Origin: Rhyacichthys aspro
Lineage: Eukaryota > Chordata > Actinopteri > Gobiiformes > Rhyacichthyidae
Assembly (NCBI GenBank): GCA_036850595.1
Contig: CM072166.1
Location: 12,449,758 to 12,513,757, forward strand
Length of the DNA stretch: 64,000 nucleotides
Direction: 5' to 3'
This document shows positions 22,401 to 35,849 of the stretch, one piece after another (positions within the stretch are counted from its first letter, which is position 1; every line of letters begins with the position of its first letter). Made by a program: the position numbers and the translations under genes. The notes beneath the pieces were generated by a model, which saw only the letters and a program-made list of their open reading frames with translations, was not told the DNA's origin and did not search any database.

Positions 22401-25199
22401 CACCTGTATTTAATACCATCTCTAGCCTAGTGAAAATTCAAATAATGGACGTCACACTGTCCTCTGACGCTAGCCCTAAATAGATTATATTATTAAGTTT
22501 CAGTATTTAAACAATAGCTGTAAATGTAAATATAAATTGTTAATTTATCATTCCGTCTTCTTCATTTGGGGGCTTGGCCAAGACAAGACTTGACAAGACT
22601 GAGCCAAATGTTTACCAAGATAAGAGTACAACTCGTTTCCATATCTACATTCACGAATTCGACGCTGCACTGATTGGTTTGCTCCAAGAAGTAGACTGTG
22701 TTATTTTCATTTTTCAGGCTGAAAAAGGTAAAGCTGTATTTCAAACCAAAGTTAATTGACACAGATGATTCAAGATTACATTAAGAAGTTGGCTGGATCA
22801 AGTGATGGAAAATGACATATCACTACAGTAGCTAACAAAAATGAACAGTCTTTTAGGAATGGTTAAAGACATATTTGCAGTGTGAGGTGAAAACTCTTGA
22901 TTTGATTTGAAAACATTAGATTTGTTCATAAATTAGTTCATTTTGGGTCATATGGAAGAATTAAAAAAAAAATTAAATTTACTCTGCTGCCTGAATGAAG
23001 CCTAAGTAACAAAGCAGCTGGTGCTACAGTCTAAAAGAACCTAAAACTGAAGAGTTGTCTCTGCCTTAATGCTGTTTACAGATTAAACAAGGGAACTTTT
23101 TAATTATCAATTTAGATATCACTGAAAAGCTTTGTTTGGGCAGCGACTAAACACACACACGTACACACTCAACACATAAACAGCGCTCCGCAGTCACCAT
23201 TTGCAGGCATAATTACCTCCTTAGCAGTCATAATCTTTTCCTAAACATTCGGAGATGTAAAAGATGAAAATTTAATTGGTAATTGCTTCGAAGATTGCAC
23301 AGGCACAAGTGTGTAAAAAAAAATAAAAAAAAATACTCCCGCTTGTCGAGGTGTACTCACAGCAATGGAGTATTCAGGGCAATGGATGTATGCAGAAAAG
23401 CAGGCCTGTCAGAAGGAGCTGCGTGTTGCCTTCGTTAAAAGTAGGTGACTGTGTGACCTTGTCTTGCAGCTGTCATCCGAGCCTTCAGAGTGTCACTTCT
23501 GATTGCAGAGTGTCAGAGTATAAACTGGGCTGGAGAAGCAAACGTAGGCCGCAGAACAAGCCGGGAGAGGCTGCGGAGGAGAAAATGACAGAGCGGGGAG
23601 TTATCTGTGAGGCGTCAGCCCAGTCTCAGCTCCTTTTGAAGCTCGCGTTCAAACAGGGAGGAAGAGCAGGTGAAGTTTTCGTACTGGAGTTTGTCTTTCA
23701 GGATCAGAGCTTTTGGGGAGAACAGTAAAGCCTCCAACACACTCTTTGTTCCAATAAGGAGGACTAGTTTCTGCAGTAAGCAATGTATTTTACCAGTAAC
23801 CCTAAAGGTAAAAGAATACAGTAAATATAAGATAGTTTTCATCTGGTTTGAGTGTCAAAACTGAGAGAGCTTTTAATGGGGTTCTTGTCTCTTAGCTGCA
23901 TCACTTTAATCAAATCAGTTTATTTACTAGCTGCTGTGGGTTAGATTCACTGTATATAAAGATGGACAAAGTGACATATCCTTTCCATGGCCCAATGAGA
24001 ATGGCTTCAGTATATGTCTTCAGCTCCATTTCCTTGGTTTACCTACGAGACCATGTAAAACCATTGATGTACTGTACTATGAACACTGACTGGAGCGGTC
24101 TCAATTAGCATTGGGCTAGCTTTTAGGGCTCCATGAAGCCTGGCTCCAATCTACTTAAAGAAATAAACTGTAAAGATGGCTTCCTCAAGGAAAACTATGA
24201 CGTAACACATGAGAAGAGAACTCAGTCGTTACTTCTTGTGTGTAATGACTATAGTGTTAGTAGTGTTGGGTTCTACAGTGCCCCTACTGGCCTGGAAGAC
24301 AAACTACAGTGTTCACAACAGTGGCGCTGTATCTGTATGTATGTGGAACCTTTGATTTTGGCATTGCTGTAAGACAATCATATATAGATATTCATTATCG
24401 TGTTTAAGCTTGCTACCTACTGCTAGCAAAACTATTAGCTTAAGAGACAAACGTTTAGCTTCAGAGACAGAATTTTTTTAACCACAATAGTGATATTTTG
24501 AATGCGGTCTGGTATACAATGATTGAATATATTCCACAAAAAACAATAAGAACACTTCTTTTGGATTCTACTGTTGTGGTATTTTTCTGGTGGTTAGCAT
24601 TACTAGCTAGGAACAGCTAACATTGCAACTGTCATGCCCAAAAGTTAATCATAAGACTTAGCACTTAGCACTTAGACCACATATTGTCCTCAAGTATGTC
24701 TCATTTCTTCACTTAAAATAACATTTCATAGAGAAAATGTGGGTGCAAAAATGGTGATTGAATGGAGCTAACGAGCTAACTAATAAAGGTCAAAACAATG
24801 AGAATAGCTAAAAAATAGCCGTAAGTAAAAAGAAGCATGCAGTTTAATAGAGAGTAAGTAAAAGACACTTATTAATCAACCCATGGCACTAAAGTACTCA
24901 TCTTCAAGGCCTAATATGTTCATAATGTGGTGCTTTTACATGACCATCAAGACATTAGAGTGGCTTAATTAGCTGTACAGACCCTAATATCCTTTAAACG
25001 GCCATTAGAAGAACGCTGGCCCAAGGCGGGTTATGTCCTACTGTGATGATGTTACTCACATTTAGGTATCAATGATAGGTCGGTAAATGGGAAACGTAGT
25101 AGGAAAAAAATCCAAGTGTCTGTGTGTTTGATTAGATTTCACTTCACATAGCTTTAGCGACACATAATAGACTCATCAGTCAGGTTTTTATTCTAGCTG

Positions 25200-25610
25200 T
25201 CAGACATCAACACCTGTCTCGGCGTAACAAGATTCAACGGATGCAACTCCGACGGTTTGGAAAAGCAGGCACACCTAACAAATCATATTAATTGCCTCTG
25301 GGGAGGACTGAAACCCACATTTTCAGACGTTTATCTTCTGCTTGCATTGCTTCCAGAAGAATATCTTAATAAGTAACTTCGACCGCAGTGAGGAAATAAT
25401 TTAAGAGATGGCAAGTCAGGGAAAAAAAAAAAGTTCTCAAAGAGCAGAAGCGTTTCCTCCCCGTCTCCAGAGCCCCATTGCTATAGCCTCTCTCTGCCTA
25501 ATTATCTTAATGTGCGGACCCTCAGCAGCCAGGGGACACCATTAGAGCCCTGTTTATTAGGGCTCTGGGGCCTCACAACCTGAAAACATCGACCAACATC
25601 CGACAGCAGA
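25200..25610. other. Candidate conserved non-coding element with perfect 8-bp hairpin
   Basis: Repeat-poor block containing AATCATATTAATTGCC, CCCCATTGCTATAGCCTC and CTAATTATCTTAATGTG. Inside it a perfect hairpin AGAGCCCT-GTTTATT-AGGGCTCT spans 25544-25566. The stem is too short for a microRNA precursor. No gene content. The regulatory reading is inferred. Confidence 0.35.
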
Positions 25611-26739
25611 AAATCTACTATGTTTAGGAGAGGGACCGTGGCTGGGGATGTGTCAAGCCAGGCACAAGGGCTAAGGGCTGGAGGCAAAATGTTAAGAAGA
25701 AGAAGCAAGATGTAAATTAGCTGAACTTAAAATGGGATGATAACTGCCATGTGCTTTAATGCCACTCTTACACTTCTGTGAAGAGGAAACACAAGGTAAT
25801 AAAAAAGGCGTATTGGTTTATTATGTTTGCATATAGGTCAACGGCCTGATACACCAGTCAGCCAAAAGATTATGACCACATCACACTCAGAATGCACAGG
25901 CGTTACAAAGTTAGTCGTCAAAGTTGTGGAACCAAAGGGAAAGGTATATACTTTATTGGTTGTTCAAATATTTTTAAATTGTAAATTGTTAAAAATTATA
26001 AATTGACTTAACAAATAAACATCAATCCATTGATAACTGATTGGTGCAAAGCTCCTAATTTCAGTATTTTAAGCAAGTGATTATTTATCAGTGGGTTTTA
26101 AACTTTGATAACTTAATTTGATAACTGAAAATCCACAATTATAGATTAGAGATATTAGGTTTAAATCTGACTGCAATGTGCAAATTAAAGCTACATTAGC
26201 TCAAATTTTCTTTAATCCTGTGATAAAAAAAATAAATCTACACCAATTCTTCTCTGCAAACTATTAAGACATTAAATCAAACCAAAGTTTATAGATGACC
26301 CTAACCTTCTATCTCTGAGTTCAACCTTGGACCAACCCTACAATAATCTCATTAAACATCATAGAAATGCATTGCCAATATTTATTCACTCTGTTTATGT
26401 TTTTCTATTTTGCATTGTTTCTCTATGTAAGCCATATCCAGTGCTGGAAGAGACACTTTCTTTGTATTTTTGGGCTGCCATTAAGTCAATGTTAATGCAC
26501 CAGTGTGGATCAGTGAGCCAATGCAGGCAACTGGCCAAAGGGTTGATCAAATAAAACTCTTAATAATAAACCCTTGAAGGCATCTTAAGTTCACTTTTTT
26601 CCCTGAGGATCCCTATTACAATATGCTTTTAGGAGATTACACAGTTTTTCTCAAACGCGTCAATGGTCATTTGTTCTGGCCGGTCAATATCCTTACCGCA
26701 TATGTTCCCATCTTCCATTTAGTCATTTCCAGTGTGATA

Positions 26740-27260
26740 CTGAAGATGCAATAGAGATCTTAACTTCTAATCAGACCCCTCCCATCCTCCTCGCGAATAT
26801 TAATCAGTTCATTTACAGCCAGACGTCGCGTCTTGCATTCGACAGGTAATTATTAAATCTGCGGCTGTGCGCTGGTGTGTATTGGGAGCTGTCCAAGTCT
26901 CTGTTTACTTTCCATTTCTCTCTCATATGCTTCAAGTGCTCAACCTGTGGTGCACTCCATCCATCCATCTATCTCGGTCTGACTATGTGTGACGATATAC
27001 AGCCGTCTGCGGTGGCGGCGGCGGCGGCGGCACACAGGCTTCCCATCTGTATGTTTGAACAGGTGGTTATCACTACTGCTTTCCAATTAACTGCTACACT
27101 GACTCTTCTTAATCGACTATTCAAATTAATGAGTCAAGCCGTCTGCAAATATTAGCATTTTCCCTGTTAAATACATTCGCACCCAAATTTTTAATTATGT
27201 GCCGTAAACAGAGTATTGAAGTCGAGGGTTTTAAATGCAATGCTGAGCGTCTCGAGAGGC
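26740..27260. other. Candidate conserved non-coding element with CGG microsatellite
   Basis: Repeat-poor block with CGCGAATATTAATCAGTTC, GACAGGTAATTATTAAATC, TTCAAATTAATGAGTCAAG and a short GGC/CGG trinucleotide run at about 27011-27031. Frames here of about 90 codons have no domain. Texture is that of a developmental regulatory element; unverified. Confidence 0.35.
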
Positions 27261-28255
27261 ACTCAGAAGAATAGAGCTGAATGTTCGGTTTGATTGTATG
27301 AGAGGAGCTGTTGAGAAAGCGGACATGTTCCCTTTTTTACAACAACAAGCTCGCATATACAGACGGAGCCTATACGGGCATTAGAAGTCTGTTTAGGGCT
27401 TCAATGCGTCGCCGTGTGAAATCCGCTGTAATCTGCTGCTTTTGTTGCACTGCTTCCTTTTGTGGTGGTTCTAATGGAAAAAAAAGACGCCTAAGCTTCT
27501 GTATTTACTCACAACAGAATGTACAAAACATCTTCTGGAGTATAACATAATGCTACTCTAGTATGAGCTGGATGGTAGTCGTTTATGTGCATGTAAACAT
27601 GATATTAATAAAGTCAACATGCCTTATTGACATAACATAATGCATACAATATAACCTAAAATACACAGAATGTATGCAATAAAAGCTTTTTGTTGATCAT
27701 TTAGCACTTCAAAATAGGTATATTTATAACATGGACTTCATATGATATGCACAGCCCAGGGTAGGTATTTGCTATATTATGACTGTTATATGTATTGTAT
27801 TTTGGTACTGTCTATATATCGATGTCTGTGACTACGGATATAAATTTGAATTGTGCTAAATCTAGCGTATTTATGGCAATCTTGTGTAAACGTATACACT
27901 ATTGTACGTTCGTTAACATGCACTGTCCCATACAAATAAACAAAATAAAATAAAACAAATGGAATGAAAAAATCTTATGGGGCTAGGTCTGGTTTTAGCT
28001 GTAGACAATGCGAGTGAAAATGTTTAATGACGTTGTTTTGTAGTACGGTTCCATGTGTTACGTATAACTTGTGGAAGTAGTGGATATAGTTGCATACAAA
28101 GGCCTTTAGTGTAAGGAGAGTATTAAAAAAAAGCAAAAAGTCTTTCCTGAACAAAAAAGACAACTAGTATTTATTTATTTACAGTTGCACTAAAGTGTGT
28201 TCTATGACACTAATATTTGGCAACAAAAGAAGATTGGTGGAGGCATAGATAGATC

Positions 28256-28335
28256 AGTGGTTCCTAAACACTGGGAGCCAAAAGCGGGTCACCAAAAATT
28301 GTAATTGGGTTGTTTAACAATTAAGATAGTCCAGA
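28256..28335 (+). mobile_element. hAT-like 5' terminal fragment
   Basis: CAGTGGTTCCTAAACACTGGG followed by AGCCAAAAGCGGGTCACC looks like the start of a hAT-type element (CAGTGGTTC...CAAACT class ends with a 'GGTCACC' subterminal). No matching right end or 8-bp duplication was found, so this is probably truncated. Confidence 0.4.
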
Positions 28336-28899
28336 GGCTTTCTATAATATCTGTTTTTCTTCTGTTTTATGAATGTAACTTATTACAACTATTTTGTGTT
28401 TGTTTTTTTGCTTTTCTTTCTTTCTGTCTTGTTGTTTTGTTTTAATATATAGTGTTATCCTTACTTGGTCATTTTAATTTAAATGTTTAAAGGGGTAAGC
28501 ACAGTGCGTTTTTTGTTTTTGTTTTTACTTTTAATGACTGAAATAAACTGAAACTGAACTTTCAATGAACAAAGAAATATACAAAGCCTCATATTTTGGT
28601 CTTGTTTTGCCTAAACCTAACCATCATTAATCATTTTTCACTGTCATAACTGTCATTCGTGCAAGCTTTTGTTAAAAATATTGAGGTTTTTATCATGCAT
28701 GACAATGTGATACACCCTTTTTTCCTCTCAAACATTCATATTAACTGTTTAGAGAAAATGATTTGACCTGGCTGACTTGGCTGCTCCAGCACAAAACATT
28801 GTACAGAGCAAGTTATGCTTTTAACAACAAAAGCTTTCTGGGAAAAGGTTGAGAATGAGCAGCTGCAGTTCACTTAGCGGCCATGAGCTTCTGAAAGTT

Positions 28900-29735
28900 T
28901 CACACATAACCTTAAAAAAAAAAAAGTCTTGGCTTCCAAAAAACGGGATCAGTCTGTTTCCATAAAGCGGCCAAAGCGACAGACCATTCTCCGGTCCCAA
29001 AGGTGCTGAAGGCTCTTTTCTCACGCATACGGACACCGAAACGCACCCACACGTGTACCACTTGCACGGAGCTCATATTCCATCCCAGGCTCGGGTCGCT
29101 CGTGGCCCCGGGGCAGGCAGCAGATTTGCTTGGCCGGCTCCACGATGCCACCAGCGAGTCAGAAGCAAGGAAAGCACACTCTGCCCATTCCCCCGAGGCA
29201 CTGGTACCAAAAAACTCAAAACCACGGGTGGCAATTTTGGGAGAACACAAGCTCTCCATGCCTTTTTGTGGCCTGCGGGCTTCAGTATGGCCTGGCGTGC
29301 TCACAACCCTGCCCCGAGGAGGTAGGACTAGCCTGGCAGCCTTCCATTGTCCAACACACACGCACATTTGGATGCACACAAAGTCACAAACAGCCCTTCC
29401 AACCCTCATCCTGTTGGGTGCTGGCCCATGGATAGGGGACATGTGGCTAGGCAAAATGCGTCATGATGCTGGGCTGTATCTCTCGCTCCGACAGATCTTG
29501 TGCCTGAATCCCTGCCTGCAAAATTACCAGGCTGGAACCGCTCGCAGAAACAGAAAGAGAGTTGTTTTTCCATCGTTCGAGCTGCAGCTAGTGGCCTGGT
29601 CTCAGAGGCTCGCGGCTCCTGGAAACAGTCGCCGTTCTTTTGGCTGTTTTAGCTGGTTTTGGACTCTCAACATTTTCTCAGGAGAAAATAAGTGCGTTTC
29701 TCTATCTGCTTGGAGTGTTGTAAAACATTGACACA
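28900..29735. other. GC-rich block with long overlapping open frames, no recognised gene
   Basis: This is the longest open frame in the window (plus strand 29003-29731, 242 codons), overlapped by a 180-codon frame on the minus strand (28912-29454) and by 90- and 101-codon frames in other phases. Several frames being open at once points to locally few stop triplets, not selection. The translation shows no signal peptide, domain or motif I recognise. It could be a decayed retro-sequence or a GC-rich regulatory block. I do not call it a gene. Confidence 0.4.
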
Positions 29736-32700
29736 GAATTACAAATGGAAAACATGACTTTTGATGCAGCAAACTGAAAGTGAGGGTGAAAGCATCCACA
29801 GTCAGAACCACATCAGTATCATAGATGAGCGTCAACGAAAAGACACAGAATAAATATAGAACATCATCAGTGGGAGTTATGTAAGGTATAATTATGAAGG
29901 ATTAAGAGAACCAGCTCAGGATTGTGGATTGGTTCGTTGATGGTTCAGCATTGCAGGCTAATTCGGTCTGACAGGTATAGGTCAAATGTAAGTCTCTGTA
30001 AAAGTCAACATTTTCTTAGCTTGGTACATATAGCTTAACCAGAAGACAACTGAGATCTACAGAAAGTAAAAAAAAAGAAAATGGATCAATTGGCTTATGA
30101 TGTAATCTGGTGATGTAGCTTTAAATGTAATATGATGTGTGCAATTTACTCCATTAAGGGAAATGGTGTTTATAGAACCTAAAGTGAGTACAATGCTTGG
30201 AAAAAAAAAAAAAAAATGTGGCTAACAATGCTAACAGCTAGTAAAGTAAAGCTGGTGGAAAGTGATGTGTGCAATTAGGTGAGTACAGGAAAAAAAAAAA
30301 GTTTAAGTCCAGTTTAGGAAGCGCAACATATGCCGTATGAAGCAGTCTATGTAGCTAGTGATGCTAACAGCTGGGGTTCTTAAGTGTTAGTGAGTCACAC
30401 TCCCAAACACTGTCACTTTTAATGAGAGAAGAAGCCTTTATTGTCACTACTCTGAAAAATATAGAAGTTAGAATAGCTCCTCCAGCAGTGCTCAGTCCAT
30501 AAGCATGTAAGATAAAGTGCATTGTTTAAAAAAATAAATAAAAAAGATTAAATTATTATAAAAATGTTTAAAAGTACTGTGCAGTCCATGGAGTGTGCCG
30601 TGATAATAGTAAAAATGATAAAATAGAGGATAAAAATAATTGTGTAGGTAAATAATACACTGGGGGTTTAGTTTAATTGTCTTTATTCAATAGAATCCCT
30701 CATTTAGTCTTTGAATGTAGTGGCAGACAAAGCTGTTATTTGGATTTTGTGTAAGCTCAATACTGTACAAATGCAGCATCAATGCAGAAAACTGTTCAGA
30801 TCTAAATCCATTCTCTTTTATTTTTTGTTTACAATAAGCTAGCTTGTGATTCACTCTCACGCTCCAGTCCCTTGGTCCATTATTTTTATAGTCACATGTG
30901 AACTCTCATTCCCTGATTCAGTTTCCTGTCTCTAATATACCATACCGAGTTCATATGTGGTGCACTTCACTTACACCCCAGCATCATAACTGTAGCTGTG
31001 AAATCATACTGTACAGAAAGCACCGCACTCGCGTCAAGCACAAGCACCTCTGGCTATGTACGCACTCGGTCCACCCTCGTAGCATAATTTCGATTATTTA
31101 CAGAAGCTACAGCCAAAAGCCAACTCTTAATAGCGTTGTGAACATGTTGACTTATGGAAATGCATGTGCCGCTGCCCTTTCGCTGGGCACTGTGCTTAGC
31201 CCCACGCTCGTATGCAAATGCACCATTTCAGTATCTTCTCATCAGATCACAGCAGTAGCATGGAAGTGTGTGCGCACAAAGCAACTTAATGAGCTTCAGA
31301 ATCCCAACAGGCCTTACCTTATTGGAAAATCATACAGCACATTTATTTGGGAAGCTGCCAGGTAATGTATAATACAGTGGACTGGGCCTGAGATGATACA
31401 CTCGGCTCCTGTATGGATGTTGAAGTAGCTCTAGACATTCATTAAAATTCTCCACAGTCAGTTGACAACATATGATTTTTTATTGTAGAAACTTAGTGTG
31501 TAAATGTGTGTAAAATTAGTGCATTAACTTTTTTTTTTTTTTTGCATTATTTTTTTCTAATCAGCGCGTAAAAAGAAATAACGCAATTGTTATTTCCGTT
31601 TCCTGTGGCTAACGTGGCTACACACTCGAGCTAAAAGAGAAGAATAGAAAGCAGCTCAGTATCTTATGTCCCTCTTAAAGTCATGTTGTCTTTTTCCACA
31701 CATGCTGTTTATCAAAAAAAGTTATGATCATCTGATAATCTGTGAAGTTTAAGAAAATATGCTAATTTATGGACTGTGCAAGTGCCATACATAATGACAT
31801 CAAATGCCAACATGTATGATGTTCTCATGCAGAAGACATAACCTATTTTGAAAGTTCATAATAAGGCATCCTTACCATAGTAGTATTTCAGTGTGTTTGA
31901 TCAAATATGGGATTTATTGGAATTAAAGGGTATTCCTCATATCAATAAATAAAACATATGGGAAAGGGGTAGAATGACATCAAGGGAAGTCTCTCCATTG
32001 ACTTGCTACATGTGGAAAATTTGAAATAATAAGAGAAAATTGGGGAAAATTAAATTAATAAGAGAAGAAAAAAAAAAAAGAAATCCTTTTGTCAACCATT
32101 AGCATTGTTTTTCCTACTGAAGTAACATTTGATTATGGTTAACTACTGATGCATTACATGGTAAATGACATAGGGCACTGATAATATTGTAACCTGTGCA
32201 GAACTGTTGTTGTGGTAGCTGTTGTTAGCCAACTTTTCAGCTTTCCTGACTGTCTTCCCTTAGTCTATAATCAAACAAGCCACTATATGGCATTGCACAC
32301 ATGATATTCGTCAACAATCACACAAGAAACACACTTTCTCACCAAAGCGAGACTGTGCAGAGAACCAGAGAAGTGGGAACAGTGGAGAGACAAGCTTCCA
32401 GAGGTGCCTTCAGATGTGACTGTCAACTAGAGCAGCAGTTGGCGATTGAATGAGCTTCCCCTCAGGAATCTGGGGAGACACAAGCAAAGGGGGCTCCGAA
32501 TGTGCTTTTCTCCGACTATACGAAGGCAGACTGACACGAACATACTTAAAGATAGAGACGGAGAGAGATAGAGAAGGAGTGGGGTAACAAAACCTGGCAG
32601 GTGGAGTGCGAGTGAAGAATGAGAGATGAGAAAAGAAAGATTGTGAGGAAAAAGGCGAGTGGGAGAAGATGGAGTCAGGAAATCTATACGGAGAGCATCG

Positions 32701-33368
32701 ATCTTCCGGGCCCAGCGTTGTATTAAAGGGGGCAGGCGCGCAGCAGATAGCATTCACACAACGCTCCCTGTTGCGTTTCCTCCACAACACAATGGTATCA
32801 TCCCTCTGTTGTGGCAATATGGCTTTGTGGCTTTGACATTCATTGAGTCCTGAATGGGCCCAACGCGCCTTTGTGTACAAAGTGCTTCTTTACAGCAGCA
32901 CTGCCAAGCCTGTTGCATGTCCAAACAGTATTGATGTGGATGTGGAAGGTGCATATCTTACACAGTCTGTAGGTAACACAGGTAATGTAACATCTGTCAC
33001 TGGGTTTTTATCTTTTATAGCACATTCCTGATAATTACATGTATGGATTTAAAACGACTACTGCAAATGATTTCTGCAATACTGTAAGGGGCCTTGTTGC
33101 ACTGTAAGAGTATCATGTTTCCCGTTCGTCTGTTTTGAAGTGAATGACATTGACCTTCTTCTACTTCTACAGCAGTAAGTGTGCCAAAGTTAGCTAACGT
33201 TATTTTTTAAAATGTCTGCTGATTTAAAATCCTCAGATGAGAATGTGAAGAGTATTGTCATGTACTGCGATATCCACCTGTGGTCAGTTGTGGTATTGCA
33301 AAAGAATCTATGCCAAACAAAATCCATTAAACGGTGTGCGAAAAGATAAATTAAATGGTGTTTGTATG

Positions 33369-33663
33369 CAGTGCTGTGAAAAAGTATTGTCCTGTATTTT
33401 TTTGTCACACTTAAATGTTTCAGATCATCAAACAAATGTAACTATTAGACAAAGATAACTCAAGTAAACACAAAATGCAGTTCTTAAGTGATGATTTTAT
33501 TTATTAAGCAAAAAAAGCTATCTGAACCTACATCTTATGTGAAAAAGTAATTACTTTATCATGGTCTAATATTTAAATTTTTTTGGTCTGAAACATTTAA
33601 GTGTGACAAAAACAAAGAAATCAGAAAGGGAGCACATACTTTTTTAGCTTTTTTCTAGCGCTG
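33369..33663. mobile_element. Mariner/Tc1-like MITE with long inverted ends
   Basis: It starts CAGTGCTGTGAAAAAGTA and ends, in complement, CAGCGCTAGAAAAAAGC. The arms continue inward: TTGTCACACTTAAATGTTTC near 33402-33421 is mirrored by GAAACATTTAAGTGTGACAA near 33590-33609. The right side has TA next to the end; the left TA is degraded. This 'GCTGTGAAAAAGTAT' type is widespread in fish. No coding capacity. Confidence 0.8.
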
Positions 33664-33989
33664 TATATTTTTTTTTCATCAAAATTCTCTATAAATACTT
33701 CCAGTTAATCTCCCGTCTGCGCGGATACGTGTTGCCTGTTCAGATTTAGCGTCCACACTCTTCCCAACTTTAGAAATAAGCTGGAAACTGCATGTTACTT
33801 AAAAAAGTAAGGAGGTAAAGCAGATCTTAAAATAATAAAATAAATACCATCCCTCATTTATTCTGTCAATAGTTCCTGACCCCACCGTGACCCTTAAATG
33901 TGTAAATGGGAAGCAATGTAAAGACACTCTCACCACGTCGGTTGTTTTTAAAGTTCCACAGAGCACCTAATAGTCTTCCAAGTGCGTGT

Positions 33990-34500
33990 CTAATTAGGTG
34001 TGTGTGTATTTGTACAGAAGGCACTGTCTAAGCCTCAGCGCTGCCAGTGCAAACACTTCACTCAGATCTTCCCTGCGTCTGTCGGCCTGTCTGTTCCTCT
34101 GTTATTTCAGCTTCATATTGAATTTCATCCCGCCGCACCTGACTCATTTAGTCTGGCCGTATGTTTGTATTGATTTTAATCTGCCGCCTCAATACATGCC
34201 TTTTTGTCACCCACTTCCCATTCTGCCGTCCCAGACCTCTCTCCGTAGTCCGGGCTGATTGTGTACGTTGTTCCACACAGGTCTACATTAGCCATATATC
34301 ACCAGTTAAAGAGCCATAAATGATGTATAATTCATTCCATGCGGCGCTGCCCATGCATCAGATTAGATTTATGTGTGACTGCCTCCCTCGACCCGCAGTA
34401 TTTGTCTCCTGGTTCCTCGATAAATTCAAATATATTTCATGCCACGCTAGATTCTTGTTGTGAATGTGGAATTGAGCTACTTTTTTGTGGTCATTTGCTG
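33990..34500. other. Candidate conserved non-coding element
   Basis: Repeat-poor and balanced composition, with words such as GTCTAATTAGGTGTGTG, TTGATTTTAATCTGCCGCC, CATAAATGATGTATAATTC and CATCAGATTAGATTTATG. Short open frames only. Candidate intronic enhancer by texture; no conservation evidence available. Confidence 0.35.
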
Positions 34501-35247
34501 GTGAAAAGCTTGGATTCTTAATTGAGATTAGGATGTTTACATAGAATTTCAGTCTGTAGTTATCTTGGCGTAGTTTTAATGAGAGAAAACGTATTCATTC
34601 ATACATTCATTTATTTTCTTCCCCTGACTTACAATCTCAATTATTATATCTAAGGAAATTACATAACATAACTACATGACAGTCTTTATATCAGAAAATA
34701 AATGAGGGCTCTTATTGCATTGTTTTTGTGGTGTTAGATATCAAAATGCTCCCAATTCTGCACCTCTTTATTTGTATGGTTATGTTCCTGTTTTCAGTCA
34801 CACCACAGCCTTCCCTGCAGTGTCACCAGATCTTGATTTAGAAAACCAGAACAGACTTTCTGTGCAATTAGTCCTGGGTCTTTACACAAATGACTGTGTT
34901 CTGGTAAAATCCAGGAACTTTTCTGGGAAAGACATCATGTGTGAAAAGGATAAGCTTATAATAAATCTAAATGACTATAGCACACTAAAGCCAAATTCCC
35001 TTAAATCCTTTTTCAGTTTACAATGTTGCACAGTTCTCGTGCCACTGATTTTAAATGTGTCTTCCTTGCAGTATATTTTGCCCTGTCCAAATGTAGCCAT
35101 TTTTGAAAACATTGCTTGACCTTTGCATTTTAGCCTTCAGGACACTTGGAAACAGATTTAGCCAATGTCTTCTTCCAGGGTGAGGATTTTCAGAAACTCA
35201 GTTTTATGCTGTTATTTATGCACAGGCAAAGTTAGGCTAAGTTTTTC

Positions 35248-35619
35248 TTAAAGACACCCTGCGTAACTTTTGGCCCAGAAATATAGGTTCTCAAAATCAT
35301 TTTGATGGTTCTTAGTCATGAAATCAGAAGAATCATGTCTATCTCACTGACACAGTATTCTCAGCTGGACAGAAAGCTCCGAAAAACTTTCCTGTCTCCA
35401 GGACAGTGGTATATCCCAAGAGATTACAAGAGTGACACGCTCTACCACACAACATATAATAAAGAAAATAGGCCAATACACTGGACCCTAGCAGAGTCAT
35501 ATTTGTTTAAAATACACTAAAATGACTGGCTGTCACTAGTAAAAGTAAAAATGGCGCTGATGCTGGTGAAGAATGATAGGCGCCCTCTGCTGGCTAAAAG
35601 TTACACAGGGTGGCTTTAA
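35248..35619. mobile_element. piggyBac-like MITE with intact TTAA target sites
   Basis: The element is 35252-35615 (364 bp), flanked by TTAA on both sides (35248-35251 and 35616-35619). Terminal inverted repeats: left AGACACCCTGCGTAACTTTT, and right in complement AGCCACCCTGTGTAACTTTT, with further matching GGCC/AGCC. That is 18 of 20 identical. TTAA duplication is specific to piggyBac-type transposition. No transposase. The 72-codon frame inside has no recognisable content. A CTCF-like motif sits in the right subterminal region. Confidence 0.9.
35579..35593 (-). promoter_or_regulatory. CTCF-like motif inside MITE
   Basis: The minus strand reads CCAGCAGAGGGCGCC, which fits the vertebrate CTCF core CCASYAGRKGGCRS at every position. 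It lies about 20 bp inside the right end of the TTAA-flanked MITE. Occupancy is inference. Confidence 0.5.
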
Positions 35620-35750
35620 ATGCATTCACATCTGATTAACTCTAATTCCTGCACTGACATTGATGTTTTGTGAAATAAGCATAAACAATAATAAAGGTGC
35701 CTGTACCTTACCCTGTGTAGCTAATGGATTCTTGTGAGAGTCATGAGTTC

Positions 35751-35818
35751 AAAAAAAAAAAAAAAAAAAACCCCCCGCCACAGGGGGGGGGGGGGGAGGA
35801 AAAGGGGGGGGGGGGGGA

Positions 35819-35849
<31 letters not shown>

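Noticed and set aside
32410..32880. 156-codon minus-strand frame, Ser/Pro/Leu-rich
   Set aside because: It is the antisense of a purine-rich tract (GGAGAGAGATAGAG type). No domain is present, and the overlapping 108-codon frame is equally open.
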